From assembly GCA_947174835.1 (NCBI GenBank), contig CAMWKM010000003.1, positions 1 through 49,487 on the forward strand: 49,487 bases of DNA. The letters run 5' to 3'. Shown here one piece after another: positions 41,709 to 49,487 of the stretch (positions within the stretch are counted from its first letter, which is position 1; each line of letters starts with the position of its first letter). Source of the DNA: an uncultured Prevotella sp. GTDB taxonomy: Bacteria; Bacteroidota; Bacteroidia; Bacteroidales; Bacteroidaceae. The notes beneath the pieces were generated by a model. The model saw only the letters and a list, made by a program, of their open reading frames with translations. It made no database searches and was not told where the DNA came from. The translations under genes were made by a program, and so were the position numbers.

Positions 41709-42979
41709 AACAACTTCCCTCCCAACAATTGATCGTAAAGTTCCACATATCGGTTAGCCACCACACTTTCGGCATAGCGACGACTGACGCTGCGCCGCAG
41801 TTCCCGTGCAGGAATGGGATGTTTGAGAACCCACAGGATACCATCAGCCAGACTCTCGGCAGAAAGACGATCGGCCAGATAACCATTCTTCAGATGGGTG
41901 ATGATGTCAGCCTGACCACTACCACTGAACGATACAGGAATGCTGCCGCAAGCCATCGCCTCAATAAGTGTCTGACCAAAGGTCTCGTAAAGCGACGACG
42001 AGATAGTAGCATCAGATGCGGAATAGACCAGCGACAGCCGATCTTCATCGTCCAAATAGCCCAAATGAGTATAGGGTACCGGCAACTGACAAAGAGCCTC
42101 CGGGTTACGCACGTCACCGAACAAGAGCAGACGCACATCGTTTTTATCCAAACGTCCATTATCTATGAGTAGATGCAGTGCTTCCACCAGATAACTAAAC
42201 CCCTTGATAGGATCATCAATGCGGGCTGCACCAAAAGTTAATACATGAGGCTCGTTCACATCCAGAGCCGTGCGAGCATCTATACGGTCAATAGCCTTGA
42301 ACCTTGATAATGAAATGGCATTAGGAATTACCTTGATTGGCAACCGTCCGATAAGTGCACTGCTGCGTGCCTTATCTGCCAACCACTCGCTGACGGCCAC
42401 GAAGGTCAGATTACCAGCGGCAGTCAACAGCCGTTGTTTACGATGGAACACACGGTTCGACAAGTCACCATGAGACGGATGTTTCAACAGCGGGCAATCC
42501 ATACATACCTGTTCGAAGCGACGACACTCATAAGCATGATGACAGATAGCCGTGGCCTCCCACATATCATGCATCGTCCAAACTACCGGTTTACCGCTCT
42601 GCAGAATCTTTTCAATGCCCTTCAACGACAGGAAACCCTGATTGACCCAATGCAGATGAATGACATCGGCCTCACGAAACTCGTGTGTATCGGTTATATC
42701 AATGCCCACATTGGCAATAGACACCTTAAATAGATTAGTACGAGAAAAACGATTGCACAACCAGATGATCAATCGTTCATAGAGAAAGTACCACTTTTTT
42801 TGCAACAAGCCACCCGTAGAAGAGACATAGAGCGACGACGGCCGTCCCTCGGCCCGCTCAGAGTTACGCACCAGCATTTTTGCCTTCACACCATTGTTGA
42901 TCAGTGCCTCTGTCAAGCGGTTGGCAGCCACAGCCGCTCCACCCTGTCGTTCGCTCGTGTTAATAATGAGAACTTTCAT
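41705..42979 (-). CDS. GT4-family glycosyltransferase
   Basis: A 424-residue GT-B-fold glycosyltransferase. The N-terminus MKVLIINTSERQGGAAVAAN is typical of Bacteroidetes GT4 proteins. In the C-terminal domain SSSLYETFGQTLIEAMACG carries the E-x7-E motif that binds the sugar nucleotide. HDMWEATAICHHAYECRRFE is a cysteine- and histidine-rich segment often seen in this subfamily. It probably acts in surface polysaccharide synthesis together with the GT2 enzyme. The ORF extends to 43072, but ATG 42979 is conserved in type and a promoter -7 element lies just upstream of it (42988-42995), leaving almost no 5' leader. Confidence 0.9.
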   Translation of the reverse strand: MKVLIINTSERQGGAAVAANRLTEALINNGVKAKMLVRNSERAEGRPSSLYVSSTGGLLQKKWYFLYERLIIWLCNRFSRTNLFKVSIANVGIDITDTHEFREADVIHLHWVNQGFLSLKGIEKILQSGKPVVWTMHDMWEATAICHHAYECRRFEQVCMDCPLLKHPSHGDLSNRVFHRKQRLLTAAGNLTFVAVSEWLADKARSSALIGRLPIKVIPNAISLSRFKAIDRIDARTALDVNEPHVLTFGAARIDDPIKGFSYLVEALHLLIDNGRLDKNDVRLLLFGDVRNPEALCQLPVPYTHLGYLDDEDRLSLVYSASDATISSSLYETFGQTLIEAMACGSIPVSFSGSGQADIITHLKNGYLADRLSAESLADGILWVLKHPIPARELRRSVSRRYAESVVANRYVELYDQLLGGKLL

Positions 42980-42987
42980 TGCTTTGG

Positions 42988-42995
42988 CAAAGGTA
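42988..42995 (-). promoter_or_regulatory. -7 promoter element of the GT4/GT2 operon
   Basis: TACCTTTG followed by C on the minus strand, only 8 bp from the start codon of the GT4 gene. Confidence 0.55.
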
Positions 42996-43110
42996 CAAAG
43001 AATAAACGAGAAATGAAAGACAAGAATTGATAATTTTATTGTTCGCGAACACAAAGGATTGATTTGCATCAAGAATGAAACATCTTTACGTACTTAATCA
43101 GCAAAGATTC

Positions 43111-43141
43111 TTGTTAAAATCAGGAAATCGTCATACCTTTG
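43111..43141 (+). promoter_or_regulatory. Promoter of the putative non-coding RNA
   Basis: TTG (-33 element, 43111-43113) and TACCTTTG (-7 element, 43134-43141) separated by 20 bp, the best-formed Bacteroidetes promoter in the window. No ORF follows. Confidence 0.7.
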
Positions 43142-43147
43142 CATCGT

Positions 43148-43385
43148 CAAAAGATTCAGAGATTGTTTTAGGTTAGTAGTAATATTTATAGTTTTAGGTT
43201 TTTAGTTATTGGTAAAAAAAGAAAGTTTTCAACTGTAGGATAACAGGAGGTCGCTGTGAAGCTCCCTTTTAAACTTTCAAATTTTTAGTCCTATTGGACT
43301 GAAAATTTCTTGAACAAAAAAGGATTTTTAGTTAAACATAGGCTTGTTTCGCTGTAGCTCGTGAGAGTTGCAGCGAACTTTTTAT
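43148..43385 (+). ncRNA. Putative structured non-coding RNA, about 240 nt
   Basis: The span lies between the GT4 gene and ispF and has no ORF, but it is bounded by a good promoter and a strong intrinsic terminator. It folds into clear helices: an 8-bp stem (43221-43228 with 43271-43278) around a GGAG/CTCC mini-hairpin (43246-43249 with 43262-43265), a 13-bp hairpin with a TATT loop (43279-43308, one G-U), and the terminator. I do not recognise the family with confidence. A 6S-like or other Bacteroidales-specific regulatory RNA is possible; it is not tRNA, tmRNA, RNase P or a usual SRP RNA. The exact 5' end is inferred. The rest of the gap (42996-43110) holds nothing I recognise. Confidence 0.65.
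43348..43385 (+). terminator. Intrinsic terminator of the putative ncRNA
   Basis: A 13-bp stem (43348-43360 with 43365-43377, two G-U pairs) with a GTGA tetraloop, followed by CTTTTTAT. Confidence 0.85.
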
Positions 43386-43397
43386 ATTGATAATAAA

Positions 43398-43883
43398 TCA
43401 ATCAGTTACTTTCTCCAAAAGAGCAACAGCATAGGCACTGATACCTTCCTGACGCCCAGTGAAACCAAGCTTTTCGGTTGTGGTAGCCTTGATAGAAATC
43501 TGGTCGGGGTCGCATCCGATAACCTCAGCCATTGTCTGTTGCATACATGGAATATGGGGATTCATTTTAGGTTTCTCGGCACAAATGGTTGCATCAATAT
43601 TACCCAGACGATACCCCTTGGTTGCGATAAGTTCAATGGTCTTCTTCAAAATAATCTTGCTATCCATCCCATCAGTCTCGGCAGAGGTATCAGGAAAGTG
43701 GTAGCCGATATCCCGCATATTGGCTGCTCCAAGGATGGCATCGCAAATAGCATGAATCAGCACATCGGCATCGCTATGCCCCAATAGTCCCAAAGAATGT
43801 TCCAATTTAATGCCACCCATCCATAGCTCGCGACCTTCTACCAACTGGTGAACATCATAGCCAAAACCAACACGTACACTCAT
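43398..43883 (-). CDS. ispF: 2-C-methyl-D-erythritol 2,4-cyclodiphosphate synthase
   Basis: A 161-residue IspF, the usual length. It cyclises CDP-ME 2-phosphate to MEcPP in the MEP pathway of isoprenoid synthesis. VGFGYDVHQL gives the zinc ligands Asp and His, LLGHSDADVLIHAICDAILG the third His and the substrate loop, and IKATTTEKLGFTGRQEGISA the C-terminal signature. The start is ATG 43883 (MSVRVGFG); an adjoining GTG at 43886 is less likely. It is the last gene of the run with porU and porV, 18 bp after porV. Confidence 0.96.
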   Translation of the reverse strand: MSVRVGFGYDVHQLVEGRELWMGGIKLEHSLGLLGHSDADVLIHAICDAILGAANMRDIGYHFPDTSAETDGMDSKIILKKTIELIATKGYRLGNIDATICAEKPKMNPHIPCMQQTMAEVIGCDPDQISIKATTTEKLGFTGRQEGISAYAVALLEKVTD

Positions 43884-43901
43884 CACTTCTTAAGTTCTTT
43901 C

Positions 43902-45083
43902 TTATCTCTTAAACAGATCCTTTATGCCATCCATATCGAAAGCAAGGGTAAAACGCAGTGTCTGATCAAGCGGATTGCTCTGTGCCGTCGAAATGACATA
44001 TCCCACATCAAGCGAGAACACATTCATACGAAAGCCCCCACCTACGGTAAAGTATTTACGGTTACCCTTGGACTCCGCCTCATGATGATAGCCGGCACGT
44101 AGCGAGAACTGATCGTGATAGATATATTCAGCACCTATACTCCACTGTATCTCCTCCATCTCCTCCTTAAACCCGCCAGGAGCATCGCTGAAACTGGTAA
44201 AGATACCTTTGATACTACTCATGTCGGAATACTCACGACGTACACGATCCTGATAGTCGGAGTTCGACTCATCCTCCATCTGCATCGGTACGGTAGGCAC
44301 CAACAGTTTATTAGCATCAGCGGCAATGCTGAAACGGTTGTACTCATCAAGCGGAATCATCAGCGAAGCACCCAGACGCAGGTTGGCAGGAATAAACTGG
44401 CTCTCCTCATCGCCATAATAGGATATCTTGCTACCTATATTGGTGGCTGCAAGACCAAGTCCCAACTGACACTCGCGACTGCCCAGCATCATATAATTGT
44501 TATAGTACATAGCAATATCGGCTGCAAAGGCAGAAGCCGGCTTCGAATCTTCCGAATAATCGTAGCGCAGATCACTATAGATCCACCTCAGACCAACACC
44601 CAGAGAGAAGTGTTCGCTCAGCATACGTGAATAGGCCACATCAAGTGACATCTCGTATGGCTTCACGATGGTCGATTCGTCTTCACCGGCAGCATCGGTA
44701 TAGACATCACCCAGCGAAAAGTAACGCAGTGAGCCTGACAAAGCACCATAGTCACCGATACGATAGTAACCGGCCAGATAAGCCAAGTCGATGTCGTTGA
44801 CCAACTGACGCAACCAAGGGGTATAGTTAAGCGATATACCAGCCCTGCTGATGCAGAAAGGATACTTAGCCAAATTCCAATATTGTGAGTTCACATCAGG
44901 ATCAGTAGCCGCACCCACATCACCCATACCAGCAGCACGGGCATCGGGAGCAATGGTCTGTGAGATAATGGCATGCTCCACTGGGTTGAACGTATTGAGT
45001 TTATAGTTCTGAGCCTCAGCTATGCCTACAATGAACTGCCATAGGCAAAAGGCAAAAAATAATCTGTTTATATTCTGTTTCAT
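43902..45083 (-). CDS. porV: Type IX secretion outer-membrane protein PorV (LptO)
   Basis: A 393-residue outer-membrane beta-barrel with signal peptide (NINRLFFAFCLWQFIVGIAE). It has the FadL-like PorV pattern: ISQTIAPDARAAGMGDVGAA near the N-terminus and repeated amphipathic strands, closing with a strand ending in FTLAFDMDGIKDLFKR. In type IX secretion PorV is the shuttle that carries substrates with C-terminal domains from the Sov translocon to the PorU attachment complex. Three successive ATG codons (45089, 45086, 45083) are possible starts. It lies 18-24 bp after porU. Confidence 0.92.
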   Translation of the reverse strand: MKQNINRLFFAFCLWQFIVGIAEAQNYKLNTFNPVEHAIISQTIAPDARAAGMGDVGAATDPDVNSQYWNLAKYPFCISRAGISLNYTPWLRQLVNDIDLAYLAGYYRIGDYGALSGSLRYFSLGDVYTDAAGEDESTIVKPYEMSLDVAYSRMLSEHFSLGVGLRWIYSDLRYDYSEDSKPASAFAADIAMYYNNYMMLGSRECQLGLGLAATNIGSKISYYGDEESQFIPANLRLGASLMIPLDEYNRFSIAADANKLLVPTVPMQMEDESNSDYQDRVRREYSDMSSIKGIFTSFSDAPGGFKEEMEEIQWSIGAEYIYHDQFSLRAGYHHEAESKGNRKYFTVGGGFRMNVFSLDVGYVISTAQSNPLDQTLRFTLAFDMDGIKDLFKR

Positions 45084-45107
45084 CATCATAGAAAACGCAA
45101 GAACTGT

Positions 45108-48100
45108 CTATTTATTGCCTACTACAATCAATTTCTTGGCTTTTGTGGCCTGTGTGCTACCGTTGTTACTGATCAATACACGGTAAAGGTAAATACCTGT
45201 ATGCAGTCGGGAACCATTGCCGACACAAAGATCCCAGTCTATCATATATGTATGGTCGGTAGGTACACCCGATTCTCTCTTCTCCCACAGCTTACGTCCA
45301 GAGGTATCAAAGATTTCCAGAATCACATCCATCTGACTGCCCGCACGGTCGTGGTTGATAACGAAGCGAGCGATATCTTCTGCGGGATTATTGGTGCAGA
45401 AGACATTGATAAGTGTCGGTTCCAGTTTCGGGTCGACAATGAAAGTCAGTTCAGCCGTAGAGGAATTGTTCAGCACATCCCAAGCACGGAACAGCAATTT
45501 GTGCTGACCCTCAGGCAGAGCGGGGATGCTAAAGCCTACCGTACCATTATGATAGTCACCGAACTCATACTTGAAATATTCATTCAAGTTATAAGTGCGG
45601 CTCATCTGGCCGTCAATAATCAGTTCCAAATCATGTCCAATACCACTGCCGGCTGCATTGATGCCGTCGTTGTCGGTCAAACGCGCCACGAAGTAGGGAG
45701 TGGAATTTACCTTGCCGCCATTAGTAAACGACTCGCTATTCAGATAGCAATAGATCGACGGGCCTATGCCATCATTATTGATGTCCGCCGTACCCGAAAG
45801 GGTGAAGTCCCCATATTTACCATGCCCCTCCAGTGTCTTCTCATCGTTCACCACATAGATACTCATCAGACCCCTCCCATTAGAATAGCTGACATCCTTA
45901 GGAACGGCAAAAGAAAACGAAAAACGGCTGTCACGAATGCTGTCGTTACCCACATAGATGACATTGGGACGATCCTTAAAAGTAATGGGTGATGTTGCTT
46001 CAGCGTCGTACTTATGACCAACGATTGTCTCTTCCACATCGTAGACAGTAAGCGTTGCCACCCCGTGGAAGTCATCCAATCCGACCACATGACCACTGAC
46101 CCGGGCATTGGATCCAGCCGGCAAGGCCCGTATGTCCTCTCCTACAGCCTTGCCATCGATACTATCAATAACTGCCTGCAAAGTTGGAGCCTTCAGCACC
46201 AAGGCCGGATCGCCCAGCAACGTAAATTGCAGTTTATTGATCAGCATAGAAGAAGTACCTGCCGAAAAACTGTTCTTTGAAAGACGAGCAGCCTCACCTA
46301 TCGAATTGCGCTTGCCATTGGTCGATCCCAGTACGTTGGCCATATATATCTGATTCATGAGGCGATTGTAAGAAGAATAGACCGTGCGCGTGGTTCCAAA
46401 GAAAGCGATGGCACCGCCGCTTTTGTTCATCATGGCCGTCTCACCAATATTCTCCTCCTGACCATCAAAAGGCATGACATCGCACGCAGCAGTCAACCAC
46501 AGAGGCAGTCGCATCAATGTGGGTACGGCAAAGTCAGACAATTGGATTACCTGTTCATACGACAGACAATAGGGTGCGCCATGACCAGTATAGTTCATGA
46601 TAAGGGCTCCCGACTGCATCTGCTGCCTGATAAGTCGGGTCGCATCCGGAAAACTATAGCCCGTTGACGATGCCTCCCTCGTATAAGCATCCCAGTATAT
46701 CTTCTTGTACTGATAGGCAGGATAGACCGCTGACACACTTTTATATACCGCTTCTGCATCGTTCATGTGCAGGTTGCCATCGCCGTCATCGGCCATGAAG
46801 CATACGACATTCTGCCAAGCACCAGCCTGATCGTTGTTATAGTAAGCCTCAATCTTGTCAATCAATATCTTGGCCTCATCAAGGTTACGGGCCGGCAGAC
46901 GACCAACGGCAACATCGAACTTATCCGACAGCACATTGCCACCCTCTCCATCGTCAAGCAGACAGAAATAGTCATCGGTGACATAGCAACTCACCTCACT
47001 GAACGAGTTCTCACTCTCGTAACAAAGCAGGAAATCATCAGGTGACGTTTTGCGCCAGTTCTCAGACAGCATACGATTATCCCACGCACCATCACCAAAA
47101 AGCAACAGATAGCGTGGCAGAGCCTGTTCATCCTCAGCCCTGTCATAAAGCATCTTCAGATAACGACGATAGGCATTGGCGTCAGGCGTCCCACTGGAGA
47201 ACTCATTAAAAAGTTCATCGGCAGGCACAATATTCACTTTCATGCCATCACGTGTCTCGTGCAAGGTCTTCAAACGCTCCGCCTGACTGACGAACTTCTG
47301 TGTCGTGGGGATGATGATGACCATATCGGCCTGGGCATCGGCATGATGATCCTGATTCGTAATACGATAGACAAACTCCGGTGCAGGCAATGTTGCAGTA
47401 GACAAGTCAGGCTGTGGTTGGGGCTTATCGCTGATAATTGTAATATAGTCCAAACGCATATCACTGCCCCCCTTCTGACAGATGACCACCTCATTGGAGG
47501 CTTGCAATCCACTGTTCAGTCTAAAGGTCCATCGGTTGATTGCTGCTATATTTTTGTCACCGGGAATTGCCGTCTTGATGGAGCCCACCAACGAGTCGTT
47601 GACAGTCACCGTTGCCTCACAGACACCGTTATACGACATTGCGACAACCAATGTGCCACCATTGGAATAGGCAGGCAGGCTATAGGTGCGGGAAACTTGC
47701 GAGCCAAACAATGCACCCTCATAAAGGTTGCGTCCGCCATGATACCAGGCATAGTTGTCTATTTCATGGTGTGAGTGGTAATCGTTGGCCGATGGATAAT
47801 GACTGCTGACAAAATCCGCGCTGTCAATCATCAATGCCTCGTCGTCATTCTCTGTTAGGAAGTAGTAGCCTTTGTCGGAATAAGGATTGCGGTCGCGTAC
47901 CGTAGCTGTCGACGAAGCCCAATTCACAGAAGCAACAGCATAGAATATACGTCGTCCGTTCAGGACACATGTAGGTACTTCTTTCAGGTCGTCGGTTTTT
48001 GTCAAATAGTCACCCGTCAGTTTCTCGGGCTGCAAAGCACCGCCATAGCCATAGATCTTCACTTTCGAAGGATTGGAGAAGCCAGCCTTCCGCACCACAG

Positions 48101-48617
48101 CATCAGTCAACTGATAGAAACCAGTCTCCGACACACTGATTTTGGCCCAAGTGCCAGTAGCCAACACCGAGTGATCGGCATAGCGTTTTTCTGTCGGTTC
48201 GTCTATGGTCATACGACCTTTTGACACAGGATGAGCCACCACTGCCAGCCGAAAACTGACCAGCTTCTGATATTTACCCTCCCTATACACCAATGGTACA
48301 AACGACACATCAAGCCAACCACGCTTCTGTGCCACGCCAATATGCTGCCGGACAATAGGCATGGCGGCCAGAGGCTCACCGGAAATCTCCTGATAGCGGA
48401 GCACATCGGCTTCAGCCATATCAATAAACTCAGGATATTCGATACTGACCTCATAGACAGAGTCGACATAGCACTCTCCCAGATCTTTTTCGAAATGGAA
48501 ATAGGGCAACACAGAATCTATCCGGACCTCCTCGGCTGTCAGATTAAAGAAGTCCTGAGCAGACACTGAGACGGCCAGTCCAAATATCACTGTCAATATG
48601 GCAAAAAGTCGTTTCAT
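45108..48617 (-). CDS. porU: Type IX secretion sortase PorU (C25 gingipain-like peptidase)
   Basis: A 1169-residue C25-family peptidase with signal peptide (LFAILTVIFGLAVSVSAQ). The catalytic His679 is in IMNYTGHGAPY and Cys712 in LWLTAACDVMPF; their 33-residue spacing equals that of gingipain RgpB. PorU removes the C-terminal domain of type IX substrates and attaches them to A-LPS at the surface. A beta-sandwich-rich region follows, and the protein ends in a CTD-like domain (LEIFDTSGRKLWEKRES, then HTGIYLYRVLI). The gene lies 9 bp after the FAH-family gene and 24 bp ahead of porV. Its presence supports type IX secretion in this organism. Confidence 0.94.
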   Translation of the reverse strand: MKRLFAILTVIFGLAVSVSAQDFFNLTAEEVRIDSVLPYFHFEKDLGECYVDSVYEVSIEYPEFIDMAEADVLRYQEISGEPLAAMPIVRQHIGVAQKRGWLDVSFVPLVYREGKYQKLVSFRLAVVAHPVSKGRMTIDEPTEKRYADHSVLATGTWAKISVSETGFYQLTDAVVRKAGFSNPSKVKIYGYGGALQPEKLTGDYLTKTDDLKEVPTCVLNGRRIFYAVASVNWASSTATVRDRNPYSDKGYYFLTENDDEALMIDSADFVSSHYPSANDYHSHHEIDNYAWYHGGRNLYEGALFGSQVSRTYSLPAYSNGGTLVVAMSYNGVCEATVTVNDSLVGSIKTAIPGDKNIAAINRWTFRLNSGLQASNEVVICQKGGSDMRLDYITIISDKPQPQPDLSTATLPAPEFVYRITNQDHHADAQADMVIIIPTTQKFVSQAERLKTLHETRDGMKVNIVPADELFNEFSSGTPDANAYRRYLKMLYDRAEDEQALPRYLLLFGDGAWDNRMLSENWRKTSPDDFLLCYESENSFSEVSCYVTDDYFCLLDDGEGGNVLSDKFDVAVGRLPARNLDEAKILIDKIEAYYNNDQAGAWQNVVCFMADDGDGNLHMNDAEAVYKSVSAVYPAYQYKKIYWDAYTREASSTGYSFPDATRLIRQQMQSGALIMNYTGHGAPYCLSYEQVIQLSDFAVPTLMRLPLWLTAACDVMPFDGQEENIGETAMMNKSGGAIAFFGTTRTVYSSYNRLMNQIYMANVLGSTNGKRNSIGEAARLSKNSFSAGTSSMLINKLQFTLLGDPALVLKAPTLQAVIDSIDGKAVGEDIRALPAGSNARVSGHVVGLDDFHGVATLTVYDVEETIVGHKYDAEATSPITFKDRPNVIYVGNDSIRDSRFSFSFAVPKDVSYSNGRGLMSIYVVNDEKTLEGHGKYGDFTLSGTADINNDGIGPSIYCYLNSESFTNGGKVNSTPYFVARLTDNDGINAAGSGIGHDLELIIDGQMSRTYNLNEYFKYEFGDYHNGTVGFSIPALPEGQHKLLFRAWDVLNNSSTAELTFIVDPKLEPTLINVFCTNNPAEDIARFVINHDRAGSQMDVILEIFDTSGRKLWEKRESGVPTDHTYMIDWDLCVGNGSRLHTGIYLYRVLISNNGSTQATKAKKLIVVGNK

Positions 48618-48626
48618 ATCGTTTGT

Positions 48627-49256
48627 CTATTTACAATAGAAGTCCAGCACCTTACGGTCTTCCAACCAGCCCTGCAGATGATCGTCCACCCGAACCAGCC
48701 CCACGCCTGTTGGCGTTCCCGTGAACAGCAAGTCACCCGTCTTCAAGGTAAAGAACCGCGAGAGATAGGCAATCAGTTCGTCCACCCGGTAGAACATATC
48801 GGCAGTACACCCCTCTTGAACGGTTTTCCCGTTAATATCAAGACGGAAATTCAGATTCTGAATGTCCCTTTCTCCGTCGGTAGACAGGGGGAGACTCTGC
48901 CATTCGCCAATGACCGCCGAGCCGTCAAACCCTTTACTGATTTCCCAGGGCAGCCCATTCCTACGTGCTTTCTCCTGCCAGTCACGGGCCGTAAAGTCTA
49001 CACCGACCGTCACTGCATCGTAATAACGATGAGCAAACCGCTCAGGAATACCTTTACCCAAACGGCTGATGCGCACCACCAATTCGGCCTCGTAATCAAT
49101 CCGTTCAGCCCAATCGGGCACAAAAAAGGGTTTTCCATCCTTCAATAGCGACGAGTCGGCCTTAGTAAATATCACCGGCTCCTCTGTTTTTAATAACGTA
49201 CCGTGCAACGCTTTATTGTGCTGCAGATAGTTCATTCCAACTGCAAATATTTTCAT
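48627..49256 (-). CDS. Fumarylacetoacetate hydrolase-family protein (FAHD1/YcgM-like)
   Basis: A 209-residue single-domain FAH protein, the size of FAHD1/YcgM. MKIFAVGMNYLQHNKAL and EEPVIFTKADSSLL form the first part, DYEAELVVRISRLGKG provides metal-ligand Glu residues, VTVGVDFTARDWQEKARR and LLFTGTPTGVGLVR are the family signatures. Members cleave acylpyruvates or decarboxylate oxaloacetate; the substrate here is unknown. It is the first gene before porU with 9 bp between them, so it is likely transcribed with porU, porV and ispF. Confidence 0.88.
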   Translation of the reverse strand: MKIFAVGMNYLQHNKALHGTLLKTEEPVIFTKADSSLLKDGKPFFVPDWAERIDYEAELVVRISRLGKGIPERFAHRYYDAVTVGVDFTARDWQEKARRNGLPWEISKGFDGSAVIGEWQSLPLSTDGERDIQNLNFRLDINGKTVQEGCTADMFYRVDELIAYLSRFFTLKTGDLLFTGTPTGVGLVRVDDHLQGWLEDRKVLDFYCK

Positions 49257-49272
49257 GAGCTCTTTGACTTGG

Positions 49273-49280
49273 CAAAGTTA
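49273..49280 (-). promoter_or_regulatory. -7 promoter element of the FAH-porU-porV-ispF run
   Basis: TAACTTTG followed by C on the minus strand, 16 bp before the start codon. The expected -33 position (about 49300) falls inside the 19-bp repeat at 49298-49316. Confidence 0.6.
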
Positions 49281-49297
49281 CTATGCTGTCTACACTG

Positions 49298-49316
49298 GCT
49301 AAGTATCATGTTTACG
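49298..49316 (-). repeat. Inverted copy of the 19-bp repeat found at 22307
   Basis: The minus strand reads CGTAAACATGATACTTAGC, exactly as at 22307-22325 on the plus strand. It is overlapped by the perfect palindrome TTTACGATCGTAAA (49311-49324); the corresponding dyad at 22.3 kb has one extra central base. Confidence 0.8.
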
Positions 49317-49377
49317 ATCGTAAACGGCATCTTTGCCATAGGGGACGAAATAAAACGTGATATATGAAATCACGGAA

Positions 49378-49487
49378 TTAAGACTTTCCGTGTAAGTTCC
49401 TAATTTCATCAATGGAAAGACCGGTCAATTGGGAAATCTTGTCTATGTCCATTCCATTCTCCAGCATAGCCTTGGCTACATCTGCGA
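49378..49487 (-). CDS. Rpn/PD-(D/E)XK nuclease-family protein, C-terminal fragment
   Basis: The frame is open to the right edge and ends with TAA (49378-49380), giving 35 visible residues: ADVAKAMLENGMDIDKISQ then LTGLSIDEIRNL. This pattern (an Ala/Lys helix, a G-M/L-D-I-x-x-I-S-x-x-T-G-L turn, then E-I-x-x-L) is the usual C-terminal tail of Rpn-family recombination-promoting nucleases / PDDEXK-type putative transposases in Bacteroidetes. The nuclease domain is outside the window, so its integrity is unknown. Confidence 0.65.
   Translation of the reverse strand, partial: ADVAKAMLENGMDIDKISQLTGLSIDEIRNLHGKS

Noticed and set aside
43148..43385. tmRNA, RNase P RNA or a tRNA gene
   Set aside because: No CCA end, tag reading frame, RNase P core sequences or cloverleaf could be found.

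Overview
The window looks like a chromosomal segment from a Bacteroidales bacterium, most likely a member of the Prevotellaceae. The evidence is the many promoters with the Bacteroidetes -7 element TAnnTTTG, near-absent Shine-Dalgarno sequences, a fused MurF-alanine racemase, type IX secretion genes porU and porV, a BspA-type leucine-rich repeat protein, M6 and C10 secreted peptidases, and overall moderate GC. There are no rRNA or tRNA genes, no CRISPR array and no complete insertion sequence. Both ends cut genes: an XRE-type regulator at the left and a Rpn/PD-(D/E)XK nuclease-like protein at the right.

Layout. 1-7.9 kb: XRE fragment, BspA-like protein, a DUF59 (SufT-like) Fe-S protein, LpxH, the pta-ackA operon, a secreted M6 peptidase and a nitroreductase. 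7.9-12.3 kb: a three-gene uronate-type operon (orphan GatC-like permease, KduI with a signal peptide, an MFS transporter with a large insertion). 12.3-22.2 kb: murF-alr diverging from purL, then a pair of short CHR transporters and small detoxification-type genes (VOC, DJ-1/PfpI, 4-oxalocrotonate tautomerase, a lipoprotein, a Nim-like flavoprotein). 22.5-24.9 kb: a large C10 cysteine peptidase.

24.9-36.3 kb is the most unusual part. A nine-gene minus-strand operon, closely packed and in places overlapping, encodes a small membrane protein, a 1023-residue tubulin/FtsZ-superfamily protein ending in a GYF_2-like domain, a zinc-ribbon/transmembrane/MORN-like protein, five exported proteins of unknown function and two further proteins without signal peptides (one with Sel1-like repeats). 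Directly upstream lies a 169-bp segment bounded by 25-bp perfect inverted repeats. It carries one promoter that points away from the operon in this assembly; inversion would aim it at the first gene, so the operon may be phase variable. Next to it is a run of eight ATTTGATTATC-type repeats, seven of them spaced at exactly 22 bp.

36.5-43.0 kb: an OmpA-family lipoprotein, a secreted GH43-like protein, MalQ with starch-binding domains, and GT2 and GT4 glycosyltransferases. 43.1-43.4 kb: a probable structured non-coding RNA with its own promoter and terminator. 43.4-49.3 kb: a minus-strand run FAH-family hydrolase, porU, porV, ispF. A 19-bp sequence upstream of that run recurs exactly at 22.3 kb. 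All product names come from motif recognition by eye, not from database searches.
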